Shown here: in pieces, positions 15,483-23,608 of the stretch | How positions within the stretch are numbered: position 1 is the stretch's first letter | How the letters are laid out: each line of letters starts with the position of its first letter | Source: Halobacteriales archaeon QH_7_66_36 | GTDB lineage: Archaea; Halobacteriota; Halobacteria; Halobacteriales; Haloarculaceae | Assembly (NCBI GenBank): GCA_003021175.1 | Contig: PXQV01000018.1 | Coordinates: 60,833-124,832, forward strand | Direction: 5' to 3' | DNA length: 64,000 nt | Translations under genes and position numbers: made by a program | The notes under the pieces: generated by a model | Databases searched by the model: none | What the model saw: only the letters and a program-made list of their open reading frames with translations | What the model was told of the DNA's origin: nothing

Positions 15483-16880
15483 ATGGAGATTCACTGGCAC
15501 CGGAACGACCTCCGAGCCACGGACAACGTCGGCCTCGCGGCCGCCGAGAGCGACGTGTTGCCGGTGTTCGTCTTCGACGAGCAGGTGCTCGACCACGGCT
15601 CCCCGCCCCGCGTCGCGTTCATGCTCGACGCCCTCGCAGAACTCCGGTCGTGGTACCGCGAGCAGGGGGGTGACCTCTACGTCGCCCACGGTGACCCGTC
15701 GGCCGTCCTCCCCGACCTCGCCGCCGAACACGGGGTCGAGACGGTCCACTACAACGTCGACTACTCCGGACTGGCGCAGGAGCGCGACCGGGCAGTCCGG
15801 GCCGCGCTGGCGGACGCCGGCGTCTCGGCGGCGGCCCATCAGGACGCCCTCCACCACGAACCGGGGTCGATCACGACGAACGCCGGCGACCCCTACTCCG
15901 TCTACACCTACTTCTGGAAGAAGTGGCGCGACCGCGAGAAGGAGGCGTCGTACGACGCGCCCGAGGACATCGCCGACGTGTCGGGCGCTCCGCTCCCGAC
16001 GCTCGACGAGTTGGGCTTCGAGGAGCCGAGCGCCGATGTCGACGAGGCCGGGATGACGGTCGCACGCGAGCGGCTGGACACCTTCGTCGACGGACCGATC
16101 TACGAGTACGCCGAGGCGCGCGACGACCCGGCGACGAGCAAAACGTCACGGCTGTCCCCGCATCTGCGGTGGGGAACCGTTGGACCGCGGACGGTGTACG
16201 CGGCGACGGAACGCGCCGCGTCGGACGCCCCCGACGAGGACGCCGCCGAGTCGGTCGAGGAGTTTCAGGGGGAACTGGCGTGGCGAGAGTTCTACCACCA
16301 CGTCCTCCACTTCGATCCGGAGGTGGTGACGCAGAACTACAAGGAGTACGAGGAGGGGATCGACTGGCACGACGACCCCGACGAGATCGCGGCGTGGAAG
16401 GAGGGCCGGACCGGCTACCCCATCGTCGACGCCGGGATGCGCCAGCTCCGCGAGGAGGCGTGGATGCACAACCGCGTACGGATGATCGTCGCCTCCTTTC
16501 TCACGAAGGACCTCATGGCCGACTGGCGACACGGCTACGCGCACTTCCGTGACCATCTCGTCGACCACAACACCGCCAACGACAACGGGGGCTGGCAGTG
16601 GGCCGCCTCCACCGGGACGGACGCCCAGCCGTACTTCCGCATCTTCAACCCGATGACGCAGGGGGAACGCTACGACCCGAACGCGAAGTACATCCGCGAG
16701 TACGTCCCCGAACTCGCGGGCGTCAACCCGGACACCATCCACTCGTGGCACGAAGTCGACGAGGAGACGCGCGAGTTCGCCGCGCCCGACTACCCTGCGC
16801 CCATCGTCGACCACGGCGAGCGCCGCGAGCGGGCGCTGGCGATGTTCAAGCGCGCCCGCGGCGAGGACCCTGACGAGTAG
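15483..16880 (+). CDS. phr2: Deoxyribodipyrimidine photolyase (class I CPD photolyase type, second homologue)
   Basis: Uses blue light and FAD to split cyclobutane pyrimidine dimers, an important trait in sunlit brines. The 465-residue protein begins MEIHWHRNDLRATDNVGLA (antenna-binding alpha/beta domain). The FAD domain has KTSRLSPHLRWGTVGPRTV, WREFYHHVLHFDPEVV, the WKEGRTGYPIVDAGMRQL block, WMHNRVRMIVASFLTKDL and DNNGGWQWAASTGTDAQPYF, the full class I signature set. The gene symbol follows the functional haloarchaeal enzyme by similarity of type. A repeat ends 51 bases upstream. It is monocistronic or cotranscribed with the secreted protein 30 bases downstream. Confidence 0.94.
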   Translation: MEIHWHRNDLRATDNVGLAAAESDVLPVFVFDEQVLDHGSPPRVAFMLDALAELRSWYREQGGDLYVAHGDPSAVLPDLAAEHGVETVHYNVDYSGLAQERDRAVRAALADAGVSAAAHQDALHHEPGSITTNAGDPYSVYTYFWKKWRDREKEASYDAPEDIADVSGAPLPTLDELGFEEPSADVDEAGMTVARERLDTFVDGPIYEYAEARDDPATSKTSRLSPHLRWGTVGPRTVYAATERAASDAPDEDAAESVEEFQGELAWREFYHHVLHFDPEVVTQNYKEYEEGIDWHDDPDEIAAWKEGRTGYPIVDAGMRQLREEAWMHNRVRMIVASFLTKDLMADWRHGYAHFRDHLVDHNTANDNGGWQWAASTGTDAQPYFRIFNPMTQGERYDPNAKYIREYVPELAGVNPDTIHSWHEVDEETREFAAPDYPAPIVDHGERRERALAMFKRARGEDPDE

Positions 16881-16893
16881 CCTTTCATTAACT

Positions 16894-16907
16894 TGACCTG
16901 AAGGTCA
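16894..16907. promoter_or_regulatory. Palindrome TGACCTGAAGGTCA before the following gene
   Basis: A 14-base inverted repeat (TGACC/GGTCA around TGAA) ends three bases before the ATG at 16911. It could be an operator overlapping the start region or a small hairpin ending the photolyase transcript. Neither is proven. Confidence 0.3.
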
Positions 16908-16910
16908 GAC

Positions 16911-17423
16911 ATGCAGCCCTCCATCCACTCGGTGTATCAGGCCCTCGGTGTCGGTCTCCTCGCCGGACTGCTGATCGGTCTGCTCGTCGCTCCGGCCGTT
17001 GGTATCGGTGCTTCCCAGTCACCGGAGCCCAACCTCGATGACCCCGGTTACTCTCTTTCGCTGTCGGGCGGCTGCTACGACGGCCCGCAGGAACACGGCG
17101 GCTGGGTCCACACCGTCGCTTTCGGACAGGGCTATCCGACGACGCTCAACGCGACGGTCGTCCACGCGCCCGAAGAGACGGTGGACGCCAACGTCACCCG
17201 CCGGGCCGATGGCCGGTATGAACTCGCGCTGCGGACGGTCCCGGACGACGACACTGACCGCTGTGACGGGCAAGGAGCGAGTCAGGTCGGGCTTGCGACG
17301 ACGCTCGCGCGACCGGCGTTCGTCGTCACCCTCAACGGCCGAACGGTGCTTGCGATCGATCAGACGGAGACGACGGCGAACCTGTACCCGCTCCCGCAAC
17401 CGCTGAACGCGACCGAGCGGTAA
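16911..17423 (+). CDS. Secreted or membrane-anchored protein of unknown function
   Basis: A 170-residue protein with one N-terminal hydrophobic segment (about residues 12-34, ALGVGLLAGLLIGLLVAPAV), acting as signal peptide or anchor. The rest is polar and presumably extracellular, with single Cys residues at SGGCYDG and TDRCDG that could form a disulfide. NATVV, NVTR and NATE are potential N-glycosylation sites. It follows the photolyase by 30 bases and precedes sod. I do not recognise the family. Confidence 0.72.
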   Translation: MQPSIHSVYQALGVGLLAGLLIGLLVAPAVGIGASQSPEPNLDDPGYSLSLSGGCYDGPQEHGGWVHTVAFGQGYPTTLNATVVHAPEETVDANVTRRADGRYELALRTVPDDDTDRCDGQGASQVGLATTLARPAFVVTLNGRTVLAIDQTETTANLYPLPQPLNATER

Positions 17424-17480
17424 CCTTTCGGCTCGCTTACTGAACTCAGCTACAGGCGATTTGCCACTCCGGTATCAACC

Positions 17481-17488
17481 CTTTTATT
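17481..17488 (+). promoter_or_regulatory. TATA-like box of the superoxide dismutase gene
   Basis: CTTTTATT lies about 35-40 bases upstream of the sod ATG, in a position that would give a transcript with a short leader containing GTGGAGGC. It follows the haloarchaeal TATA pattern (TTTATA-like, preceded by CAACC). This is inference from sequence only. Confidence 0.4.
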
Positions 17489-17521
17489 CCAGCCGGGTGT
17501 GGTATCACGTGGAGGCAAATC

Positions 17522-18133
17522 ATGAGTGAACGTTCACATCCCGAGCTTGACCCGCTCCCGTACGACTACGACGCCCTCGAACCGTCCATCAGCGAACAGG
17601 TGCTGACGTGGCATCACGACACCCACCACCAGGGGTACGTGAACGGTCTCGACAGCGCCGAGGCGACGCTCGAAGAGAACCGCGCGGCCGGTGACTTCTC
17701 GTCGTCGGCCGGCGCGATGAGCGACGTCACCCACAACGGCTGTGGTCACTATCTCCACACGCTGTTCTGGGAGAACATGTCGCCCGACGGCGGCGGCGAA
17801 CCGTCGGGCGCGCTCGCCGACCGCATCGAGGCGGACTTCGGCTCCTACGAGGGCTGGAAGGGCGAGTTCGAGGCCGCCGCGTCCGCTGCGGGCGGCTGGG
17901 CGCTGCTCGTCTACGACCCCGTGGCGAAACAGCTCCGGAACGTCCCCGTCGACAAGCACGACCAGGGCGCGCTGTGGGGGAGCCACCCCATCCTCGCGCT
18001 GGACGTGTGGGAACACTCCTACTACTACGACTACGGCCCGGACCGCGGCTCCTTCATCGACGGCTTCTTCGACGTCGTGAACTGGGAGAAGGCCGAATCG
18101 GAGTTCAAGACGGTTACGGAGCTGTTCGAGTAA
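17522..18133 (+). CDS. sod: Superoxide dismutase (Fe/Mn family)
   Basis: Cytosolic enzyme converting superoxide to hydrogen peroxide and oxygen. The 203-residue protein has the four metal ligands: His31 in TWHHDTHHQGYVNG, His79 in GHYLHTLFWENM, and Asp and His in LDVWEHSYYYDYG near residues 161-165. GGWALLVYD carries family-conserved positions. Haloarchaeal members normally use manganese. It has its own TATA-like box and a strong hairpin plus T-run terminator, so it is probably a single-gene unit. Confidence 0.96.
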   Translation: MSERSHPELDPLPYDYDALEPSISEQVLTWHHDTHHQGYVNGLDSAEATLEENRAAGDFSSSAGAMSDVTHNGCGHYLHTLFWENMSPDGGGEPSGALADRIEADFGSYEGWKGEFEAAASAAGGWALLVYDPVAKQLRNVPVDKHDQGALWGSHPILALDVWEHSYYYDYGPDRGSFIDGFFDVVNWEKAESEFKTVTELFE

Positions 18134-18155
18134 CAGCTCGCTTTCTCCTTTTTTT
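18119..18155 (+). terminator. Hairpin and T-run terminator of sod
   Basis: GAGCTGTT at 18119-18126 pairs perfectly with AACAGCTC at 18132-18139, enclosing the sod stop codon region. A run of seven T follows at 18149-18155. A T-run is the normal archaeal termination signal; the hairpin is an additional feature. Confidence 0.6.
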
Positions 18156-18227
18156 ACCGGCGTTGAGCCGCAGACTTCGACAGCGCCAGCCCGGAGCGTT
18201 TACGAGTCGCTCCGTGCAATCGCTGAT

Positions 18228-18518
18228 ATGCCACGCCCCAAGGACGCCTTCGACGACCTGCGCTCGTTCGAGTTCCGCGACCCGGACGAGGTGCTCGCGG
18301 CAGACCAGATGTACACCGTCTACGAGATCGCCCGGCTGCTACAGGGGGTCGACCCCGACGAGGAATTGGACGCCGAGACGGAGGCAATATTGCTTGACTG
18401 GGCGATTCCGTGGATGCTCGACCACGAGTCGGCGCTCTGCTTCGCCGAGCCGGAGCGCGACGACGAACCGGGTTTCTACGGCCTCCGCGCGGACGACGGC
18501 CGAGCCAGCGAGCCGTGA
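18228..18518 (+). CDS. Conserved haloarchaeal protein of unknown function (possibly DUF5827)
   Basis: A 96-residue soluble acidic protein. Recognisable blocks are MYTVYEIARLLQGVDP and LLDWAIPWMLDHE, which I associate from memory with a small haloarchaeal family annotated DUF5827; this needs checking. The stop codon overlaps the GTG start of the next gene (GTGA), implying translational coupling to the P-loop ATPase. The function is unknown. Confidence 0.8.
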   Translation: MPRPKDAFDDLRSFEFRDPDEVLAADQMYTVYEIARLLQGVDPDEELDAETEAILLDWAIPWMLDHESALCFAEPERDDEPGFYGLRADDGRASEP

Positions 18519-19360
18519 AGCTGCTCGTCGCCGGCGGCGACCGGGTCGACGCGGGCAAGACCACCTTCTCCGTCGGGCTCTGTGAAGAGATCTCGGCCCG
18601 GGGTTACAAGCCGCGTGCCGGCAACGACCACTGGTTCGACCACGACGACTACCGACGCGCGGCCGCCGACGGCCGACTCTACGGGCGGGACGCCGCTCGG
18701 CTGGCCGACGCCTCGCCCGGAACCGTGCGGCCCGAGGCGATCAACCCCGTGCATCGCCTGTGGCGGCCGACGCCGGGAGGCGGTACGGGCATCCTCGGCC
18801 GGGACGACCGGGCGTTCGTCTGTGACCGCGTTCATCTCGGCGACGCCGCCCCCGACAGCGTGCCGACGACCGAGGCGGGCGATACGTACGTCGTTAACGA
18901 GGCGGTCGACGTGCCCGCGTCGGCGACGGAGGCCCTCCCGCTCGCGACGGCGACCACCGTCGCCGAACTCCCGGCGTTCAACGACCTGATGGCGCGACTC
19001 CACGCCCCCGCGACGGAGCGGCTGGTCGACGAGATCGCGGCAGCCGACCGCGCCGTCGTCGAGTCGTACGCCGACGTCGCGCGCCCGCACCCAGAGATCG
19101 AGGTCGACGCCGTCGCGGTCGTCGAGCCGCGCCGGTGCCGCATCTTCGACGGCGAGCGGTATCTGAAGGCTTGTTCGGTGGCGTCCGGCAGCGCCCGGGC
19201 GGGTCGGCTCGAAGAGACGGTCGATAACGCGCTGGAACTGGTCGAGCCGGTCGCGACGGCTGAGTTGCCGGTGCTCGCCGGTGAGGAACGAGCCGACTCA
19301 GCCGCGGTCGCAGACGCCTACGCGCCCGCCTACGAGGCGCTGTTGTCGGTCGCGGTGTGA
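18515..19360 (+). CDS. P-loop ATPase of unknown function
   Basis: A 281-residue protein whose N-terminus VKLLVAGGDRVDAGKTTFS is a Walker A loop of the dethiobiotin-synthetase/MobB-like type. YKPRAGNDHWFDHDD follows. The GTG at 18515 is chosen because it places the P-loop at the extreme N-terminus and overlaps the upstream stop (GTGA). The middle and C-terminal parts (AADRAVVESYADVARP, VAVVEPRRCRIFDGERY) are conserved-looking but unassigned. The sequence shows no membrane segments. It converges on the MBL-fold gene. Confidence 0.8.
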   Translation: MKLLVAGGDRVDAGKTTFSVGLCEEISARGYKPRAGNDHWFDHDDYRRAAADGRLYGRDAARLADASPGTVRPEAINPVHRLWRPTPGGGTGILGRDDRAFVCDRVHLGDAAPDSVPTTEAGDTYVVNEAVDVPASATEALPLATATTVAELPAFNDLMARLHAPATERLVDEIAAADRAVVESYADVARPHPEIEVDAVAVVEPRRCRIFDGERYLKACSVASGSARAGRLEETVDNALELVEPVATAELPVLAGEERADSAAVADAYAPAYEALLSVAV

Positions 19361-19370
19361 GTCGGTCGCG

Positions 19371-19979
19371 TCATCGCGTCCGTGCGGCCCGTAGCGCGAG
19401 GGTGACGTGGTCGCGTGCGTTCCGCTCGACGCTCGGCCCGTGGCCGGCGTGGAGCGCGCGCAGGTCTCCGTCCGTCGCGTCCTGTAGCCGCTCGATGCTC
19501 TCGACGAGGCGGCGGCGGTCGCCCTCCTCCAAGTCGGTGCGACCGAAGCCGCCGTTGGCGAACACGAGATCACCGGCGAAGACCACTGCGCCGTCCAACC
19601 GGCGGAAGCAGAGGTGGTCGTCCTTGTGGCCGGGGGTGTGGAGCGCGCGGTAGTCGTGCGCGCCGAGCCGGATCGTCTCGCCGTCGTCGATGGCGTGATC
19701 GACGAGGTCGCGCCCGGGGTCGAACCCCCACACGTCCACGTCGAAGGCAGCCGTGACGCGCTCGACGTTGCCGACGTGGTCCGGATGGGTGTGCGTCAGG
19801 ACGACGGCGTCGAGACCGTCGGCTCGCTGTTCGGTCCGGGAGACGACATCGAACTCGTTGCCGGCGTCGACGAGCACCGTGCGGTTCTCTGCCGCTGGGT
19901 CGTCCGGTCCGTCGCCACCGTCGACGAGGAAGACGTTGCTCGTGAACGCCTCCACGTCGGCGGCGAGATTCTGTATCAT
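19371..19979 (-). CDS. MBL-fold metallo-hydrolase (glyoxalase II-like)
   Basis: A 202-residue hydrolase of the metallo-beta-lactamase fold. VVLTHTHPDHVGN is the HxHxDH zinc motif at about residues 63-75. HTPGHKDDHLCFR supplies the next His ligand, VVFAGDLVF the bridging Asp, and LHAGHGP the last His. The composition is cytosolic. Likely substrate is a thioester or phosphate ester; true specificity is unknown. ATG at 19979 yields MIQNLAADVEAF, a normal family start. Confidence 0.88.
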   Translation of the reverse strand: MIQNLAADVEAFTSNVFLVDGGDGPDDPAAENRTVLVDAGNEFDVVSRTEQRADGLDAVVLTHTHPDHVGNVERVTAAFDVDVWGFDPGRDLVDHAIDDGETIRLGAHDYRALHTPGHKDDHLCFRRLDGAVVFAGDLVFANGGFGRTDLEEGDRRRLVESIERLQDATDGDLRALHAGHGPSVERNARDHVTLALRAARTR

Positions 19980-20064
19980 ACCGAGGCTGCGTCCCGCCGC
20001 CACTTCGCCGTGTCGCTCCGTTCGCGAGCGCAACCGCCTTACCGAACGACGGCGAGATGTGGGT

Positions 20065-21048
20065 ATGAAGCGCGCTCTCGTCGCTATCGGGGCCATCGTC
20101 GGGCTCTTCGTCCTCGTGCAGATCATCGCGCTCTCGCTTGTCGCGCCCTTCGACGCCGCCGGCTATCAGGCCGTCCCAGAGGGGCAGACGGACGACCCCG
20201 TCAACAGCCTCGTCTACGTCGGCGGCATCCTCGTCGCGACGGGCGTGATGCTCGCGGCGTTCAAGCTCGGCGTCGACGAGTTGATCCGCGGGCTCATCGC
20301 GCTCAGCGCGGCCACCATCAGCTACTACGTCTTCTCCGTCGTCTTGCCGGTCGTCGAAGTCGCGAGCGTCTCCGCGCCGGCCGCGGTGGCCGCGCTCGGA
20401 CTCGCGGCCGCCCTTCTCGCGTATCCCGAGTGGTACGTCATCGACGCCGCCGGCGTCATCATGGGCGGGGGCGCGGCCGGGCTGTTCGGCATCTCCTTCG
20501 GCGTGCTCCCGGCCATCGTCCTGCTGACCGTCCTCGCCGTCTACGACGCGATCTCGGTCTACGGCACCGAACACATGCTCGAACTCGCATCCGGCGTGAT
20601 GGACCTCAAGATGCCCGTCCTGCTGGTCGTGCCGCTGTCGCTCTCCTACTCGTTCCGGACCAGCGAGGGACAGGACCGCGAGGAGATGACTGGCGAGGCG
20701 GCGACGGACGGCGGCGCGGGCGAGGACGGAGAGCCGGAGGCAGACCCGACCGACCGCGACGCGTTCTTCATCGGTCTCGGCGACGCTGTGATGCCGACGG
20801 TGCTCGTCGCGAGCGCCGCCCACTTCCTGTCGCTGCCGGGCGTCGTGGCCGGCGTCTCGCTCCCCGCGCTCACCGCGGCGGTAGGTACGCTCGTCGGCTT
20901 GGTCGTCCTGATGCGGTTCGTCGTCCGCGGGCGGGCCCACGCCGGCCTGCCCCTGCTCAACGGCGGCGCAATCGGCGGCTACCTCCTCGGGGCGGTCGTC
21001 GCCGGCGTCCCGCTCGTCGAGGCGCTCGGCCTCGCGTCGTATCTGTAA
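20065..21048 (+). CDS. Presenilin-family intramembrane aspartyl protease (PSH)
   Basis: A 327-residue polytopic membrane protein with about nine hydrophobic segments. LAVYDAISVYG carries the first catalytic Asp (YD motif) and FIGLGDAVMPTVL the second (GxGD motif), separated by an acidic loop (residues about 195-230), exactly as in presenilin/signal-peptide-peptidase proteases. GLPLLNGGAIGGYLLG stands where the PAL-type motif is expected. Its stop is directly adjacent to that of the convergent cyclodeaminase-family gene. Substrates are unknown. Confidence 0.92.
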   Translation: MKRALVAIGAIVGLFVLVQIIALSLVAPFDAAGYQAVPEGQTDDPVNSLVYVGGILVATGVMLAAFKLGVDELIRGLIALSAATISYYVFSVVLPVVEVASVSAPAAVAALGLAAALLAYPEWYVIDAAGVIMGGGAAGLFGISFGVLPAIVLLTVLAVYDAISVYGTEHMLELASGVMDLKMPVLLVVPLSLSYSFRTSEGQDREEMTGEAATDGGAGEDGEPEADPTDRDAFFIGLGDAVMPTVLVASAAHFLSLPGVVAGVSLPALTAAVGTLVGLVVLMRFVVRGRAHAGLPLLNGGAIGGYLLGAVVAGVPLVEALGLASYL

Positions 21049-22041
21049 CTATCGCAGCGCCTCGCTGGCCGGCGCGAGGTCGATGGGTTGGCCGAGTCCC
21101 GCGTCTTTCGCCTTCTCGTACAGCATGTGCGCCGCCGCGACCGTCTCGACGCCGGTGCCGCCGGAGTCGAACACGGTGATCTCCTCGCGGTCCTCGCGGC
21201 CGGATGCCTCGCCGGTGAGTATCTCGCCCAACTCCGCGTGGATGTGTTCCTCGTCGATGACACCCTCCTCGCGCGCGGTGAGGAACTCCCCGGAGTCGGA
21301 GAGCGCACGGTCGTGCAGGTCCGGGACGTACTTGGCTCGCGCGAGGGTGTCGGTGTCGAGTTCGCGGGCCGACTCGTCGTACTGTCCCATCGCCGTGACG
21401 TGGGTTCCGTCGTCAAGCACGTCGCCGTCGAACACCGGCTCCGTCGCGTCCGTCGCCGTCACCACCACGTCGGCCCCTTCGACGGCCGCGTCCGAGGACG
21501 CCACCGCACCGACGGCCGCTTCCAGCTCCTCGTTCATCGTCGCCGCGAACGACTCGCGGTGGTCCGTCGTCGGCGAGTAGACGTTCACGGTCGAGAGGTC
21601 ACGGACTGCGGTGAGCGCCCGCAGTTGCCCCTTCGCCTGCGCTCCCGTGCCGATGATCGCGGCCGTCTCGGCGTCCGGGCGCGCGAGTGCGTCCGCGGCG
21701 ACGCCGCCGACGGCACCGGTCTTGTACGGATTCATCGCGGCCCCGTCGATCAGCGCCAGCGGCGCGCCGCTCTCGGCGTCGAACAGCGGCAGGAAGAAAT
21801 GTGCGTCCACATCGCCGAAGCCGGCGGCGTACGTGTAGCCGCCCATCGCGCCCGTCTCCGGGAGTATCGACAGATAGCTCGTCAGAATGCCCGGCGGGTC
21901 GCCGTTGACGAGCTTCTGTCGCGGCGCTGCCGGTGCGTCAGTGCCGACCTCGCGGTAGCCGTCACGGACTGCCTCGACGTACTCGTCCATCGTCGCCAGC
22001 CCACGCGTATCCTCGCTCGTCAGAAACAGCGTCTCTGTCAT
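21049..22041 (-). CDS. Ornithine cyclodeaminase/mu-crystallin family protein
   Basis: A 330-residue NAD-dependent enzyme of the OCD family, which includes ornithine cyclodeaminase, alanine dehydrogenase and related imine reductases. MGGYTYAAGFG and DGAAMNPYKTGAVGGVAAD contain substrate-binding positions, and IIGTGAQAKGQLRAL is the Rossmann dinucleotide loop near residues 128-142. FDSGGTGVETVAAAHMLYEKA is the usual C-terminal motif. The reaction (ornithine, alanine or other amino acid) cannot be decided. A nested inverted repeat occupies the region upstream of its start. Confidence 0.9.
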   Translation of the reverse strand: MTETLFLTSEDTRGLATMDEYVEAVRDGYREVGTDAPAAPRQKLVNGDPPGILTSYLSILPETGAMGGYTYAAGFGDVDAHFFLPLFDAESGAPLALIDGAAMNPYKTGAVGGVAADALARPDAETAAIIGTGAQAKGQLRALTAVRDLSTVNVYSPTTDHRESFAATMNEELEAAVGAVASSDAAVEGADVVVTATDATEPVFDGDVLDDGTHVTAMGQYDESARELDTDTLARAKYVPDLHDRALSDSGEFLTAREEGVIDEEHIHAELGEILTGEASGREDREEITVFDSGGTGVETVAAAHMLYEKAKDAGLGQPIDLAPASEALR

Positions 22042-22087
22042 ATCCGACGTTCCCGCGCCGCAGTTATGTCTCTACTGGCTGGGACCG

Positions 22088-22194
22088 TACGCTCGTGCGT
22101 AATTCTTGCCCACGTCGAGAATCACCTTCGGTGCCGGCGGTCCCGACGCGATGATTCTGACGGGTGTCAGTAAAACCAGTTACGCACGACCGTA
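22088..22194. repeat. 107-bp segment with 15-bp terminal inverted repeats and an inner nested inverted repeat
   Basis: TACGCTCGTGCGTAA at 22088-22102 matches the reverse complement of 22180-22194 at 14 of 15 positions. Inside, AGAATCA (about 22119-22125) pairs with TGATTCT (about 22153-22159), and ACC-TTC-GGT lies between them. It sits between the start of the cyclodeaminase-family gene and the stop of the small membrane protein gene, both on the minus strand. It could be a cruciform or RNA structure, or a MITE-like insertion. No target duplication is evident. Confidence 0.55.
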
Positions 22195-22410
22195 TCAGTC
22201 CGCGCTCGCAGGGCCGGCAGTGGGGGCCTGCGTCTCCGACGTGCCGGTCGGTGTCCGGACGAACATCGCGTGTCCGATACAGCCGACGGCGACGAGCGAG
22301 GCCAGCACGACTGCGAGGCTGAAACTCACGCCGGCGACGAAGAGCCCGGCCGTGAGCCCACACAGCGCCACCGGAATGAGACCGAGAACGACGTCGTAGT
22401 AACCTGCCAT
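22195..22410 (-). CDS. Small membrane protein with two membrane segments
   Basis: A 71-residue protein (MAGYYDVVLGLIPVALCGL...) with two hydrophobic segments and a short polar tail ending TAGPASAD. The ATG at 22410 is preferred; a GTG nine bases upstream is possible. A good TATA-like AAATACTTATACC on the minus strand lies about 30 bases upstream, giving a nearly leaderless transcript. The stop codon abuts the inverted-repeat segment. The function is unknown. Confidence 0.72.
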   Translation of the reverse strand: MAGYYDVVLGLIPVALCGLTAGLFVAGVSFSLAVVLASLVAVGCIGHAMFVRTPTGTSETQAPTAGPASAD

Positions 22411-22436
22411 ATCTATCACAACAGATGACGGTGTTT

Positions 22437-22449
22437 GGTATAAGTATTT
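22437..22449 (-). promoter_or_regulatory. TATA-box region for the small membrane protein gene
   Basis: On the minus strand the sequence reads AAATACTTATACC, a good haloarchaeal TATA match within an AT-rich 130-bp intergenic region (22411-22540) that is otherwise empty. It lies 27-39 bases upstream of the ATG at 22410. Confidence 0.5.
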
Positions 22450-22540
22450 CCTAAATGACGGAGATACGTGCAGGTATGTGTCTCATACGTTTTCCATAAC
22501 TTACGATGCAGATTTCCCGTCTCAGTATTCGTAGCGGACC

Positions 22541-22945
22541 TCAGCCTCCGATCAGCCGCGCCGCGACGGTCCGCCAGCCGACGAGGAGGCTCCCGCCGAC
22601 CAGCAACGAGACGACGAAGAATGCCAGCGCGGCGCCGCCGGAGACGACCGCCGTCGCGCGGAGCCCCTGTCCGACGACGGCGGCACCGCCCCACGCGACC
22701 GCTGCACGTGTCGCCGCGGTTCGCGACTCGGCCGTGGCAGCCTCGGTGAACACGCCGACGAACGCGCCGACGACCAGCCAGCCGACGACGAACGGCGCGG
22801 CCGCCGCCGGAACCCGAGTCGGGAGCGCCTCGATCCCCGAGTGCTGGAGCACGCCGGCGGCGATGAACAGCCCGATACACAGCAGGTCACCGGCGAGCGT
22901 CAGTCCGGTCGTCCGCGTGAGCGACATCCGGGGGCGAAGCTGCAT
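22541..22945 (-). CDS. DUF3054-type membrane protein
   Basis: A 134-residue protein with four predicted membrane helices. LAGDLLCIGLFIAAGVLQHS, PFVVGWLVVGAFVG and a long C-terminal helix match the small DUF3054 family of archaeal and bacterial membrane proteins, as I recall it. The function is unknown. It has no clear operon partner: the neighbour upstream (methyltransferase) lies 24 bases away in the same direction, so cotranscription is possible. Confidence 0.8.
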   Translation of the reverse strand: MQLRPRMSLTRTTGLTLAGDLLCIGLFIAAGVLQHSGIEALPTRVPAAAAPFVVGWLVVGAFVGVFTEAATAESRTAATRAAVAWGGAAVVGQGLRATAVVSGGAALAFFVVSLLVGGSLLVGWRTVAARLIGG

Positions 22946-22969
22946 ACCGGTCGTGCGAGCGGCACCGGC

Positions 22970-23551
22970 TTAGTCGCGCCGCTTCACCCCGGCGACGGTG
23001 TAGCTGAAGCCGTCGTCCGGACGGGCGGGCGTCAGTCCGACCGCGCTGCAACGGTCGGACAGGTCGTCGCCGCTGTAAAACTGTGAGTCGAAGCCGACCG
23101 CGTGTTCGGCCGCGGCGAGCGCGCGCCCCCGGAGCGTCTCGGGGTCGAAGTCCCGGACGACGAGGGCGCCACCCGGTCGGAGCACGCGCGCGGCCTCTCG
23201 CAGCGCCGCGTCGCCGTCGGCGAAGTGGTGTAGCGCGTCGACCACCACGACGGCATCGACGCTCGCGTCTCGGACCGGCAGATGCTCTGCGACGCCTCTG
23301 ACGGACTGGTCGCCGTTCGCGGCCGCCGCGCGCACCATCCCCTCGGCCGCGTCGATGACGGTCGCGCCGCCCAGCGCGCGGGTCGCCCGGCCCGTTCCAC
23401 CGCCGACATCGAGTATCCGCTCCACGTCACGGTCGGCGTGCGCGAGGCCGCGTCCGAGCGCGGCCGCGTCGGCCGATGGCATCACGCGGTCGTAGAACCG
23501 GGCGAACCGGTGGAATCGGCCGACGTCCGGGCCGCGGAGGTGGCCGCGCAT
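22970..23551 (-). CDS. Class I SAM-dependent methyltransferase
   Basis: A 193-residue Rossmann methyltransferase. ILDVGGGTGRATRAL is motif I (SAM binding), AEHLPVRDASVDAVVVVDAL contains motif II/III, and REAARVLRPGGALVVRDFDP motif IV/V, as in UbiE/Methyltransf_11 proteins. ATG at 23551 (MRGHLRGPDVGRFHRFARF) starts about 45 residues before motif I. The substrate is unknown. It is divergent from the GNAT gene over 57 bases. Confidence 0.88.
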   Translation of the reverse strand: MRGHLRGPDVGRFHRFARFYDRVMPSADAAALGRGLAHADRDVERILDVGGGTGRATRALGGATVIDAAEGMVRAAAANGDQSVRGVAEHLPVRDASVDAVVVVDALHHFADGDAALREAARVLRPGGALVVRDFDPETLRGRALAAAEHAVGFDSQFYSGDDLSDRCSAVGLTPARPDDGFSYTVAGVKRRD

Positions 23552-23608
23552 GCCTCCTCGTCGCGCGCCGGGGATAACGTGTTTGCGGCTCCCTCCCGAG
23601 ACGTAGGT

